Origin: an uncultured Allosphingosinicella sp.
Lineage (GTDB): Bacteria; Pseudomonadota; Alphaproteobacteria; Sphingomonadales; Sphingomonadaceae
Assembly (NCBI GenBank): GCA_934539295.1
Contig: CAKTCN010000018.1
Span: forward strand, 7,160 to 71,159
DNA length: 64,000 nucleotides
Direction: 5' to 3'
Every line of letters begins with the position of its first letter. The first letter of the stretch is position 1. Positions 42,295 to 51,527 of this stretch are shown here, one piece after another. The notes under the pieces are model-generated. The model was not told the DNA's origin and ran no database searches. It saw only the letters and a program-made list of their open reading frames with translations. A program made the translations under genes and the position numbers.

Positions 42295-43043
42295 AGGCCG
42301 AGCTCCGCGAAGTCGACTTCACCCAGGATTGCCCCTCCGCCGAAGAAGGCCGGCGGCTTTGCATAGAGAGCCAGGTGGGCCAGCGCCTCCCCACCTTGTC
42401 GAATCCAGCTCGCCAAGCGCGTCCAGGACTCGACGATCATCTCGGGCGCAGCGCGCTCGGCGGAGCGCCAGTATTGCAGCGCGAGCCAAGTCACCGTGAC
42501 GTCGGTCTCGCAGTAAGCAGCGACCTTCGGCCACGCCCCTTCCTCGACCAACGTCGCGACGCCATCGCCGGCGCAGTCCTGCTTCACCGCAATGCCGAAC
42601 GCCGAGCAGAGGTCCAACAAGCGCAGCTTGGGCGCGGCGCCATGGCCAGTTACCTCTTCAAGCAGGTCGACGTGCGTCCCCCTGGTGTAGCGCCCCTGCG
42701 CGTGCAGCCTCGTGATCGTGGGCGCAGACTCTCCTGCCACAGCCGCACGGGTCAGCAACACCGGCACGTCGAAGCCGCGCCCGTTGTAGGTGACTACCTC
42801 GAAGGCGTCGGAAATGGCGCGTTCGACCGAAGCGACGATCCCCCGTTCGCCGAGGTTGAACCGAGAATAGGTCGTAATCGCGAAGGTGGGATGCGCCATG
42901 GCGTCCTGCTCAACGGTCAGGATCGACACGCAGGCGAGTTCGTGCAGGCTCCAGGCAGGGAAGCCAGCGGTGGGGTCGGCGCCGGCTTGGGTAATTGCGG
43001 CGGCGTTCGGGATCGTCTCGATGTCGAGCACACAGGTCTTCAC
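42291..43043 (-). CDS. DnaQ-like 3'-5' exonuclease
   Basis: A 250-residue DEDD-family exonuclease of the PolB_exo2 type: ExoI LDIETIP (residues 6-12, Asp and Glu), ExoII with TYNGRGFDVPVL (Asp near 97), ExoIII with YCETDVTVTWLALQY (Asp near 181). It would digest single strands 3' to 5', plausibly in processing the element's DNA. It overlaps the downstream MobA/L-like gene and is read leftwards from the 381-bp palindromic gap. Confidence 0.9.
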   Translation of the reverse strand: MKTCVLDIETIPNAAAITQAGADPTAGFPAWSLHELACVSILTVEQDAMAHPTFAITTYSRFNLGERGIVASVERAISDAFEVVTYNGRGFDVPVLLTRAAVAGESAPTITRLHAQGRYTRGTHVDLLEEVTGHGAAPKLRLLDLCSAFGIAVKQDCAGDGVATLVEEGAWPKVAAYCETDVTVTWLALQYWRSAERAAPEMIVESWTRLASWIRQGGEALAHLALYAKPPAFFGGGAILGEVDFAELGL

Positions 43044-43208
43044 GGGAATGTTCTCCAGCGTTGCGGAGGACGAGATCCGTCCTCTTTCATCTGGCCTTCA
43101 GGGCCACATGGCCCCTTCCTTCCTGTGATCTTCCGGGCAGGCGTCAGCCGAACCGCACGTGCCCTGTGCACGGGGCGCTGGCCGACCATCGTCGGCGGCC
43201 AGCGTTCT

Positions 43209-43232
43209 GCATCGTGCCAGCTGGCACGATGC
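43209..43232. repeat. Perfect 24-bp palindrome
   Basis: The half-site is GCATCGTGCCAG and its exact complement follows with no spacer; a GC-rich hairpin GCGGCCGGC/GCCGGCCGC follows at once (43233-43254). A palindrome this long without a gap is a strong protein-binding site or cruciform candidate beside the relaxase genes. Confidence 0.75.
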
Positions 43233-43323
43233 GCGGCCGGCCCTTGCCGGCCGCCTGCGGGGTCCAGGGGTGCAGCGCCCTGGCTCGGGGGTTTATTTCG
43301 CGAGCGCGAAAAAACCTTTCCCG

Positions 43324-43365
43324 GGTGAAATGTTTTTATCGCTTCGCTCTAATAAACATTTCACC
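43324..43365. repeat. 12-bp inverted repeat upstream of the relaxase (candidate oriT arm)
   Basis: Arms GGTGAAATGTTT (43324-43335) and AAACATTTCACC (43354-43365) are perfect, separated by 18 bases. The stretch is unusually AT-rich for this region and is preceded by a small TTTCGCG/CGCGAAA-type repeat near 43297-43312. It is 60 bases before the relaxase start. A role as relaxase binding site is inferred. Confidence 0.6.
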
Positions 43366-43424
43366 GCCCCCTTCCGGGGTCGGGTGTTCGCCTGATACCA
43401 TATGCCCAAGCAGGGAAGCAGGCG

Positions 43425-45326
43425 ATGGACTTCGGCCAGGGATCGATCGGTGGGGGTGATCAGACGAGCAGCATCGGCGTAGCGGCGCCGATCGCGCGGG
43501 ACCGCGCGGGCAGGCTGCCGGCCGGCGCGGATGGCCGCGCAATCTTGGGCTTTGCAACGCTGAGTCACAGCAACCTCAAAAGCTGGGCCAAGATTGACGC
43601 GGCGCAAGGGCACAACACCAGGGCAATCGAGACGCCGAACGCCCGGAAGGATGCCCCGCCGCCGATCGAGCTCCTTGAGGAGAAGAGTGGAACCTATGTG
43701 GAGCGCGTGAAGGCGATCCTGCGCGAGCACGGTACGGCTGGGAAGCCGGTGAAAACTCGCAAGGGCGGCACCATTGCCAACGAGGACGTGTATGGGGCGT
43801 CGCCCGAGTACTGGAACCGAGCCGGCTCCTGGCGCCTGAAATCGGTCGAGGAGATCACGAATGACCCCGTCGTCCAGGCCGCGGTCGCGCTCGCTCGTCG
43901 CAAGCACGGTCGACGGCTCGCATCCTGCTCGCTTCACCTGGACGAGGAGTCCCCACACGTCCACGTGATCTCGGTCCCGCTGGTCGAACGGGCGCATTCG
44001 AGGCGGGGGCGGAAGCCTAAGGGCACGCCCCGCGACGCGAACGGCAAGCCCCTCGAAGACTTGCGGCCCAAGGTCACGAAATGGACTTTGGACGTTTCCA
44101 GCGTCCGCGGTCGCTCGAGCGACTTGGAGAAGAACCACGACGAGTGGGCAGCGGTCTGCCAGCCCTTCGGCCTTGTCCGTGGCCAGAGGGGCAGCGACAT
44201 GACCACGGAGCAGCGTCGCGCCCGCCGCAACCGGCAGACCGGCCGCTCAAGCAAAGCAGAGATGGAAGCGCGGCAGGAGCGGGAGCGCCTGCACGAGGAA
44301 GCCGAGCGCTCCCGAGCGCGTGGAGCGGACTACGAAAAGGAAACCAAGACCAAGGCTGAAGCAGCCGAGGCGGATCGCATCGCAGCCAAGCAGGAGCGCG
44401 AGGAGGCCGAAGCCACGGCGGCTCGCGCTCGTGGTCAAGAGGCGGAGAACGAACGCATCCGCGGCGAGCTAGACGAGCGAGAGGCAATGCTGAAAAGGAG
44501 GGAGAACGAGGTCGAAGAGCAGGCTGCGTCCCTTGAACGCGAAGCCGCCCTCCACAATGATCAGATGCGGCTCATCTCAAAGGCTTTGGACCCCGCGAAC
44601 CCGTTCGAACTTCATGATCGCGAGGGGCGAGTAGAGGTGGAAGGCGTCCTCGACGCGCAAGATAAAAACGCCAGTCACGGATCATGGGATTGGCTCACCG
44701 GCGGCATCGTCCAATTCGCGAAGCTACTGACAGGCCTTCGGGATCGGGAAGTAGCCGCGACCGAACGGTTTAAGAAGGCTGATGCAAAGCTCGAGGCAAT
44801 CCGGGCTGCTCGAGAGAAGCTCGGAGAGGACCGCCTCGCGTTCCGGATGGCACAGGGCGCGGACCGACTCCGGATGGGCATTCTCGAGAAGGTAATTAGC
44901 CCGAGCGCGACGAACCGCTTGATCATGAAAGATGGCAAGGTCACGGTTCTGGAGCTCAGCGAGTCCGACAACAGCTTGCTCGATCAAGGCCCCGCCTGGT
45001 TCCGCGCGGCGTTTGATGGGTTCGTCAGGAGGATGTACGGCCTCGCCAAGGGCCAAGCCGATGTCAGCGCCCGCGAAAATGCCGTGGCGAAGCTGGAGGC
45101 TGAGAAAACTCTCCTGGCCGACCAGCGGACGGAGTTTGAGCGTGAGCAGTCCGCATGGAAGGCCACCCTCGCACGGGCTAAGGCATTTCAGACCGCATGG
45201 GAGCGTATAGCGCCCGAGGACCGCGCTCCGGCGGTTGAAGAGGCGTTAAACAAGGCCGGAGGTCTGACGACCGGCCACCTTCCGCCGGGCTACACTTTGC
45301 CCGGCGCAGGGGGCCCGGCGCGTTGA
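43425..45326 (+). CDS. Pre/Mob-like relaxase with long coiled coil
   Basis: A 633-residue relaxase. Motif I is GHNTRAIETPNA (H63, R66) and the metal site HLDEESPHVHVISVP (H171, D173, H178, H180). Residues 270-380 form a long, highly charged coiled coil, with another near 530-590. The start ATG at 43425 lies just after the palindromic gap, whose structures would be its oriT. It likely nicks the island's oriT so a helper conjugation system can mobilise the excised circle; no type IV secretion genes are present. C-terminus is Gly/Pro-rich. Confidence 0.85.
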   Translation: MDFGQGSIGGGDQTSSIGVAAPIARDRAGRLPAGADGRAILGFATLSHSNLKSWAKIDAAQGHNTRAIETPNARKDAPPPIELLEEKSGTYVERVKAILREHGTAGKPVKTRKGGTIANEDVYGASPEYWNRAGSWRLKSVEEITNDPVVQAAVALARRKHGRRLASCSLHLDEESPHVHVISVPLVERAHSRRGRKPKGTPRDANGKPLEDLRPKVTKWTLDVSSVRGRSSDLEKNHDEWAAVCQPFGLVRGQRGSDMTTEQRRARRNRQTGRSSKAEMEARQERERLHEEAERSRARGADYEKETKTKAEAAEADRIAAKQEREEAEATAARARGQEAENERIRGELDEREAMLKRRENEVEEQAASLEREAALHNDQMRLISKALDPANPFELHDREGRVEVEGVLDAQDKNASHGSWDWLTGGIVQFAKLLTGLRDREVAATERFKKADAKLEAIRAAREKLGEDRLAFRMAQGADRLRMGILEKVISPSATNRLIMKDGKVTVLELSESDNSLLDQGPAWFRAAFDGFVRRMYGLAKGQADVSARENAVAKLEAEKTLLADQRTEFEREQSAWKATLARAKAFQTAWERIAPEDRAPAVEEALNKAGGLTTGHLPPGYTLPGAGGPAR

Positions 45327-45350
45327 ATTCGCTGGCGCGGCTGGGGAGCG

Positions 45351-46079
45351 CTACAGGAGCGCCTGTTCCAGCCGCTCCTTCCGCTTGGCATGATCTGGCA
45401 TCACCTCGCTCAACAGGCGCCTGAACTGCTCACCATGATCCGCATGGACGAGGTGACAGAGTTCATGCGTGATCACATAGTCGATGCAGGCCTGGGGCGC
45501 TTGGATCAGGTCGCGTGAGAGGACCATGTTGCCAACATCGGTCATGCTTCCCCACCGGTGCGTGAGATCGCGGATGAGGAGGCGCGGCGGTTCGGAGCGG
45601 TACGAGGCGAATGGTGCGAACATCGCATGAAGCCGCTTTCGATAGACGCGCTTCGCCTCCTCGAAGCGCCATCTACGCAGTAGCGTTGCCCGCTCGTCCA
45701 GCCGGTTCGGCCGATGCATGGCGAGGACGATACGATCGCCGTCGATCCGCACGCCTTCGGCCAGCGCCTGCTCCACGGCAAGGCGCAGCTGTCGGCCGAG
45801 ATGGAGGTGTGTCTCCCCCTCTTCAAAGGTCCGCGGCGGAGTCCGAGGCCGGTACCTCTCGGCCCGAGCCTGTTGGGCAAGGATCCATCCCGCTCGCCTG
45901 CGGACCCGCTCCTCTATGTCGTTTAGCTCCGCGCCCGACGGCGCCCGCACCAGAACCGAGCCGTCAGCTCGAACGGTAATTCCGAGCGTTTTTCTGTTCG
46001 ACCGCTGCACCGCGAACGGCACCTCCTGCCGACCGTAGCGAACCGAGCAGACCTCCGAGACCTCGGCCTGCCCGGTCAT
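45351..46079 (-). CDS. YgjP/SprT-like M48-type metallopeptidase
   Basis: A 242-residue DUF45/YgjP-type protein: an N-terminal beta region (VQRSNRKTLGITVRADGSVL), a helix pair, and the zinc motif ITHELCHLVHADHGEQF with HExxH at its core and a third His. Proteins of this group are commonly encoded next to type I hsdR. It starts by ATGA overlap with hsdR and is last of the leftward operon. Substrate unknown; a role in processing the restriction complex is only inferred from position. Confidence 0.85.
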   Translation of the reverse strand: MTGQAEVSEVCSVRYGRQEVPFAVQRSNRKTLGITVRADGSVLVRAPSGAELNDIEERVRRRAGWILAQQARAERYRPRTPPRTFEEGETHLHLGRQLRLAVEQALAEGVRIDGDRIVLAMHRPNRLDERATLLRRWRFEEAKRVYRKRLHAMFAPFASYRSEPPRLLIRDLTHRWGSMTDVGNMVLSRDLIQAPQACIDYVITHELCHLVHADHGEQFRRLLSEVMPDHAKRKERLEQALL

Positions 46080-49000
46080 CGGGCCAACCGCCGACGAGCG
46101 ACCGCCAGGACACGCTCCGCGATCGCATCGACGACCTCTAAGCTAAGGGCGATCTCGAGCTCTGCCGGCGCGACGTCCAGGAACCAGTCCTCGAAAGCAT
46201 TGCGCATCTCGTTCTGGACATTGGTGTCATCCTGCCACCCGACGCGGAGTCTTGAGCGAATGATATCCAGCAGCTTCGCTGCGACCGCTTGCGCCGCCTC
46301 CGTCGCCTGCGGTGCCAGCCTAGCCAGTTCCTCGCCGACGACGCCCTCGACGGCGGCAAGGTCGGGATCGAGCGACGCGCCGCCGCCCTCGGCTCCTCCG
46401 GCGCCCGTCCAGCGTTCCGCACCTTCCCGGCGCAGTTCTTCGACCCGCCGCAGATACTCCTGCTCGTCGATCCGGCGCTGGCGCCACGCGTCGATCGTTG
46501 CGCGAACCATCTCGGAGAAGCGTTTGTTGAAGGCGGGATCCTCCTCCATCTTCTCCGTCGCAGTGCGCTCCAACTTGCTCGCGATCTCGTCAGCGAGGCT
46601 CGCCGCGCTCCGACCATCATCGCGGTCCAGTCCGGCGGCCAAGCCGGCCTCCTCGAGGATATCTACGGGCGCGATCACCTGGCTGACGCCGGTGGCCGTC
46701 ACGTGTGTGTCCAGCAACTTCTGGACCCTGGCCTCATACCGAGCCCAGTCGAGCGCATCGCCGTAGCGAAGCCTGACTTCCGCTCGAAGATCCTCGAACC
46801 TCTTGAGATCGTCCTTCCAGCGCCTGATGCGGTCGGGGCGCTCACTCTCGACGAACTGCCGGGACGCCAGCGCCAGGCCCAGTGCTGACGCGAATGTGGA
46901 CAAGGCCCGCTGGAACTGGTCGCGCAGTACTTCATCGGCGAGCGCGCGAGCATAGGCCTCACGATCCAAGCGGTTCGATACGCCGTCGAAGAGCGACAAC
47001 AGGGCGGCGTGCAGCTCCGGCAGTTTCGCCGCCTCCTCGCGGATTGATACGAGCGCCCCTGAGATGTCCGCGGCGTCGTATCCGGCGAGCGCCTCATATT
47101 CGACGAGGCTGCCGGTGAGGTTCTCCAGCACCCCGCAATAATCGACCACGAGCCCAAACCGCTTCTCCGGCGCGTCCTCGTCCTCGAAGACGCGGTTGAC
47201 GCGCGCGATCGCCTGCAGGAGCCCGTGCTCGATAAGCCGCTTTCCGATGTACAGGACGGCATTCCGCTGGACGTCAAAGCCGGTCAGCAGCTTGGAAACG
47301 ACGATGAGAAGATCCGGTGCGTCGGGACTGTCGAACGCCTCGATGATCCCCGCATTGTACCGGTCTTCATCGCCCCACCGGTCCATCATCCGCTTCCAAA
47401 ATTGCTGGACGAGGTCACGGGAGGCGCGGTCGGTTTCCTCGTGGCCTTCCCGAGCGTCGGGGCCGGAGATAACGACCTCGGCGGTGACGCGTAAGCCGGT
47501 CGGGTCGGCGTCGTTGAGCTCTTCGAATATCTCTAGCATGCGGACCGCGGCCGCTTTACTGGGCGCGACGAGCTGGCCCTTGAGGCCCGTGCCGGCGAAG
47601 TTCTCGAGGAAATGGGCCCGTGCGTCCCAGGCCATCGCCTTGAGGCGCGCAGATACGCCCTGCAAGGCTTTGGCGGAGGACATCCGCTTCTTGAGCTCGG
47701 CCTGCTGAGACGGGGCGAGGCCCTGACTCTCGCGGTCGAACCAGGCGTCCAGCGCGGCGTCGGATAGATCCTCATCAACGGCGCGGCCCTCGTAGATCAG
47801 AGGAACCACGGCGCCGTCGGTCACTGCGTCACGGATCGAGTACTTGTCGACCAGCGGGCCGAACTTGATGAAGGTGTTACGCGCGGGCTTTTTGAAAAGC
47901 GGCGTGCCGGTGAAGCCGATGTAGCAGGCGTTCGGCAACACCTTGCGCATGTCGGCATGAAGGGAGTCATCATCCCCGTATTGGCTGCGATGGCTCTCAT
48001 CGACGAGCACGAAGATATTGGGATCGTCGTCGATCGTCGGCTTCCGAGCGACCCCGGCGCGGAACTTATTTACCAAGGTCGTGATCAGTGGCGTGCCGGC
48101 TTGGATCAGCTCCATGAGATGAGCACCGGTCCGAGCCTGCTTCGGCTCGCGCTGACACGCTTTGAAGGTATTCCGGATCTGCCGGTCGAGATCCCGCCGG
48201 TCGGTAACGAGGATCACGCGCGGGTTCTCGACTCCCCAGTTCAGCGCCCGGGCGAGCATCACCATAGTCAGCGACTTGCCGGAGCCTTGCGTGTGCCAGA
48301 CGACACCACCTTGCCGGCGTGCGCCGCCGGCTTCCCGCTTCTCGATATGGTCCAGCAGGCGAAGCACCGCGCTCACTTGCTGCCAGCGTGCGACCTTCTT
48401 CACGCCCTTGTCGAAGAGCGTGAAGCGCCGTGCCATGTCGAGTAGCCGGCGAGGTGAGCCAAGACCCACGATCGTGCGGTCCATGTCCGTCGTCCACCGA
48501 TTCCGCGCTTCGCAGAGTCGGAAATGGCGCTCCGCATAGCCTTGGAAGTCGGCCAACATCGCTTCCCATTCGTCCCCGGCCGGCATGGAATTCACAGCCG
48601 TCTCGACGATATCGTCCGATAGGCCGTGCGGAGGCGCCGGCTCTTTCCACACGGACCAGTATTTCGCTGGAGTGCCGACGGTGCCGTATTTCGGCTCGTT
48701 CGGCATGCCTGCGATCAGAACCTGTTGGGTGACGAAAAGCTGCGGCGCACCGTCGTCCGTCTTCTGGTTGCGGATCGTTTGGCTGATCGCCTGCGCTGTC
48801 TTCTCGCCAGTACGCTTGAGCTCGAGACTGGCAAAAGGTATGCCATTGACGAACAGGACAATGTCCGGCCGCACCTCGGCGGTGCGCCCCTGCACCGCGA
48901 ACTCCGCGGTCATGTGGAAGCTGTTCTTCTCCCACTCGTCGCCCCAGGCGACGAAGCGAAAAGGTCGCTCCCGGCTAAGACCGCCGACCGTCTGCGGCAC

Positions 49001-49327
49001 AGCGACGCCGAGCAGCAGCATGTCGGTGGCGATCTCGTTGGTCTTGAGCAGCCCATCGAAGCGCAGATCGCGCAGCCGCCGCAGCCCTTCCTCGATCCCG
49101 CTTTCCGTGAAGGGATGTCGTGCGCCATCCTGTTCGAAGCTGTTGATCCGGGCGAGCGCCTCGCGTGCCATGTCCTCCAGGATCACAGCGCCACGCCGAC
49201 CTCCCCGCTGCCGCTCCGCCTCGGCCCGCGACACATAGCGCCAACCGAGATTGGCCAGGGTCGTGAGCGCCTGCAGCTGGACGCCGCCGGCTTCGGAAAG
49301 GGCGAAGTCGGGCGAACGGGCAGTCAC
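46076..49327 (-). CDS. hsdR: Type I restriction endonuclease subunit R
   Basis: A 1083-residue HsdR. The nuclease domain is near the N-terminus: RPDIVLFVNGIPFASLELKR with Asp155 and the Glu169-x-Lys171 of a PD-(D/E)XK core. Two RecA-like motor domains follow: Walker A TQGSGKS (346-352), DESH box (443-446), then FTGTP and later motifs such as LTGFD. A helical C-terminus from about 850 contacts the methylase. It translocates DNA and cuts far from unmethylated sites. It overlaps the NDT-like gene upstream and the metallopeptidase downstream by four bases each. Confidence 0.97.
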   Translation of the reverse strand: MTARSPDFALSEAGGVQLQALTTLANLGWRYVSRAEAERQRGGRRGAVILEDMAREALARINSFEQDGARHPFTESGIEEGLRRLRDLRFDGLLKTNEIATDMLLLGVAVPQTVGGLSRERPFRFVAWGDEWEKNSFHMTAEFAVQGRTAEVRPDIVLFVNGIPFASLELKRTGEKTAQAISQTIRNQKTDDGAPQLFVTQQVLIAGMPNEPKYGTVGTPAKYWSVWKEPAPPHGLSDDIVETAVNSMPAGDEWEAMLADFQGYAERHFRLCEARNRWTTDMDRTIVGLGSPRRLLDMARRFTLFDKGVKKVARWQQVSAVLRLLDHIEKREAGGARRQGGVVWHTQGSGKSLTMVMLARALNWGVENPRVILVTDRRDLDRQIRNTFKACQREPKQARTGAHLMELIQAGTPLITTLVNKFRAGVARKPTIDDDPNIFVLVDESHRSQYGDDDSLHADMRKVLPNACYIGFTGTPLFKKPARNTFIKFGPLVDKYSIRDAVTDGAVVPLIYEGRAVDEDLSDAALDAWFDRESQGLAPSQQAELKKRMSSAKALQGVSARLKAMAWDARAHFLENFAGTGLKGQLVAPSKAAAVRMLEIFEELNDADPTGLRVTAEVVISGPDAREGHEETDRASRDLVQQFWKRMMDRWGDEDRYNAGIIEAFDSPDAPDLLIVVSKLLTGFDVQRNAVLYIGKRLIEHGLLQAIARVNRVFEDEDAPEKRFGLVVDYCGVLENLTGSLVEYEALAGYDAADISGALVSIREEAAKLPELHAALLSLFDGVSNRLDREAYARALADEVLRDQFQRALSTFASALGLALASRQFVESERPDRIRRWKDDLKRFEDLRAEVRLRYGDALDWARYEARVQKLLDTHVTATGVSQVIAPVDILEEAGLAAGLDRDDGRSAASLADEIASKLERTATEKMEEDPAFNKRFSEMVRATIDAWRQRRIDEQEYLRRVEELRREGAERWTGAGGAEGGGASLDPDLAAVEGVVGEELARLAPQATEAAQAVAAKLLDIIRSRLRVGWQDDTNVQNEMRNAFEDWFLDVAPAELEIALSLEVVDAIAERVLAVARRRLAR

Positions 49328-50304
49328 GCGGAAAACAGCCCCAAGGACCGCCGAAGGGTGGCTATGAGCTCTTGGCTAAAGCCCTCCGCATCGCCCGCGT
49401 CCCACATCACCGTGGTACAATGATTGGTGTCGAAGTGCGTACCCTGCGCATCGAAAATGGCCTTCTTGCAGAGGTAGAGGACTGGCTTACCAAGCCCCTC
49501 TGCAAAGCCCGCCTCCCAGTAGGCCCCCGCATTTGCATGCGTCAGATCTACCAACACGAAAGCCGCGTCCCGAATGCGAGCCCGCATGACATTGTCGATC
49601 ACGCCGGCACGAGCGGCGTCTCGCAAGTCTTCGAGCGTGTAGCCTAGCGAGGCGACAGCAGGCTTGATCACGTCGCGGAGAAAGGGATCGAGCTCGGGAT
49701 CGCCGAACTTCAGGGCAATGAACCCGTGGCTACCCGCGACACGCCCGTGCCGTTCCGCTTCCCAGACTTCCCACCCCGACAAACTGAGATCGAGGTTGAT
49801 CGTGTCGTACGGCCCGTCATGCGAGCCCGCTTCAATGCCAGAGAGATGGCCACGAAGCATCAACTCGCGCACAAGCCGCATTGCGGCGTTCCAATTCGCC
49901 GCGCCCACCGATGCGTAAAAAGACAAAGGTGGATGCGACAGAGCCTCGCCAGTCTCGCTTACGTAATTTCCGATGTACCGAATGATGTTGGTCGCCTGCT
50001 GCGCCGGCGAGGGAAGTTTGGCCCGCCCCTCAATCAACTGACCTTCGATCCAGTCGGTCATCAACATCGGCGGCCTTCCGCCCGCGTCGTTTGCTGACCG
50101 GATGGTGTGGGAAATGGCGGCGCGTTTTACCGGGCTCCAGTTAGGATAATCCGGCTGTAGGTAGGAGCGAAGGGCAGTACCTGAGGCTTCGAATTCGCCA
50201 CAGATATCGCAACGGAAGCTTGTCGCGTCCTTGCCCTCATTCCAAGAAACACATCCCGAGCCGTTGGGGCTGAGACAAATCGGACATTGAACCGGCGTCG
50301 TCAT
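49324..50304 (-). CDS. Zinc-ribbon protein with nucleoside deoxyribosyltransferase/TIR-like domain
   Basis: A 326-residue protein embedded in the type I operon. N-terminal Cys pairs C7, C10, C32 and C35 (CPIC, CDIC) form a zinc ribbon. A middle helical region (60-180) precedes a Rossmann-like C-terminal domain: FIALKFGDPELDPFLRDVIK, then RIRDAAFVLVDLTHANAGAY and WEAGFAEGLGKPVLYLCKK. The DLTxxNxxxxxExGxAxGxGKPV series (D253, N258, E264) is typical of nucleoside 2-deoxyribosyltransferase-like and TIR-like effectors that attack nucleotides or NAD. It is coupled to hsdS (TAATG) and hsdR (ATGA overlap), so expression is tied to restriction. A conflict-system effector is inferred. Confidence 0.75.
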   Translation of the reverse strand: MTTPVQCPICLSPNGSGCVSWNEGKDATSFRCDICGEFEASGTALRSYLQPDYPNWSPVKRAAISHTIRSANDAGGRPPMLMTDWIEGQLIEGRAKLPSPAQQATNIIRYIGNYVSETGEALSHPPLSFYASVGAANWNAAMRLVRELMLRGHLSGIEAGSHDGPYDTINLDLSLSGWEVWEAERHGRVAGSHGFIALKFGDPELDPFLRDVIKPAVASLGYTLEDLRDAARAGVIDNVMRARIRDAAFVLVDLTHANAGAYWEAGFAEGLGKPVLYLCKKAIFDAQGTHFDTNHCTTVMWDAGDAEGFSQELIATLRRSLGLFSA

Positions 50305-51527
50305 TACTCCGCCGCCTCCCGTTCTCGAGCCTCACCGAGCCGCCACTCGCCGGTCAGCAGCTTCTGCATCAGCCCGCGCTTCTGGCGGCGCAGCGCACCG
50401 GCTTCGGCCATTAGGAGATCAAGTTCATGATTGAGGGCTTCGAAAAGTCTGCCGACCTCTTCCTGATGAGATAGGGGCGGGAGGTTGACCCTGATTTCAC
50501 CGAAGTGCTCGAAACGGAGCTGAAGCTGGTCGTCGACTAGACCCTGTGAGTACCGCCAGAAGCGGTGAATCATGGCAGGGAACTTGAACAGGTGAGCCGC
50601 GAAGGTTCCATCGATTACCCCCTCTTTCGGTGATGCGACGGTGTAGGCGGGACTGATCAAGCCGGTCAGCTGCGATAGGCCGCTGACACCCTGCCACATT
50701 CGCATGGTGTTGTAGCCAATGTCACCGGGGCGGATCACTTTGTAAGCCGACTTGTCGGCGGCCGAAGTGTCCCGCCTTTCGATGCTTTCCCGGTCGACAA
50801 CGCCACCATTGCTCGTGATCCCCAGCAAGGGCTGGCTTTCACCACGCTCGTCCCGCTCCGTAAATGCGTCGCGCAACGGCATTGATCTCCAGCCGGCTGG
50901 GGTCGTCGGATCAAGACAAGGTTCCAGGAGTCTTCGACCGAGCACCGCTATTTGTGTTCGCTTTGCCGAGATTATCGCTTGAATCGCGGCAATCGCCCGG
51001 TCCCAAGTTTCAAACCGCTGTTCAAGCTCATCCTGCACACGGCGTGGCGGTAGGATAACGGGAAAACCAGAAAGCAATCCTTGGTTTAGGTTTGAGATAT
51101 TCGTGCCGCCACCCTGCTCGTGCAAGCGCCGGTAGAAAAACTCCGAGGTGAAGAGACGCCGTGCAAAACGACGATTTAGTCGATCACTCAAGACCCGGGC
51201 GCGAATTGTGAATCCAGAAAAGGTGACGGCTTCTCCATTCGGATGAACGCTCATACAGCGTCCGATGAGTGCTTTGTTCCCATTAGATCGGACGAATAGG
51301 AGATCGCCGTCCTGCAGATGATCGTCCGGTGCTAGGTTGCCACCGACATGGACTATTTCCAAACCGTCGATCTCGTTCAACATCGTACGCGAACAGAAGT
51401 CACCGACTCCAACTATCCTCACGGGCGCTCCCGTACTTTGACGCGTGAAGTTGATGCCGTTTCTGAACGATGCCAGGTGGCCGAAAGGTATGATCTCCCA
51501 ACCGGGCGGAAGCTGGCCTTCACGCAT
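50304..51527 (-). CDS. hsdS: Type I restriction specificity subunit S
   Basis: A 407-residue HsdS with two target-recognition domains: the first about 5-160 (PPGWEIIPFGHLASFRNGIN and ending NLNQGLLSGFPVILPP), a conserved helix about 165-200, the second about 215-360 (AGWRSMPLRDAFTERDERGE and FGEIRVNLPPLSHQEEV) and a closing helix with RRQKRGLMQKLLTGEWRL. It sets the sequence methylated and cut. It overlaps hsdM by eight bases. Confidence 0.95.
   Translation of the reverse strand: MREGQLPPGWEIIPFGHLASFRNGINFTRQSTGAPVRIVGVGDFCSRTMLNEIDGLEIVHVGGNLAPDDHLQDGDLLFVRSNGNKALIGRCMSVHPNGEAVTFSGFTIRARVLSDRLNRRFARRLFTSEFFYRRLHEQGGGTNISNLNQGLLSGFPVILPPRRVQDELEQRFETWDRAIAAIQAIISAKRTQIAVLGRRLLEPCLDPTTPAGWRSMPLRDAFTERDERGESQPLLGITSNGGVVDRESIERRDTSAADKSAYKVIRPGDIGYNTMRMWQGVSGLSQLTGLISPAYTVASPKEGVIDGTFAAHLFKFPAMIHRFWRYSQGLVDDQLQLRFEHFGEIRVNLPPLSHQEEVGRLFEALNHELDLLMAEAGALRRQKRGLMQKLLTGEWRLGEAREREAAE

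Larger units (their letters stand above)
43044..43424. other. Non-coding palindrome-rich region, candidate oriT
   Basis: This 381-bp gap separates a leftward exonuclease/MobL pair from a rightward relaxase. It holds three notable structures: a perfect 24-bp palindrome at 43209-43232, a 9-bp-stem hairpin at 43233-43254, and a 12-bp inverted repeat at 43324-43365. No gene with credible composition lies here; the leftward 281-codon frame over it is a shadow of the relaxase gene. Confidence 0.6.

Noticed and set aside
43293..44138. Leftward 281-codon frame over the palindromic gap and relaxase start
   Set aside because: No domain, and it runs through the inverted repeats and the conserved relaxase N-terminus.
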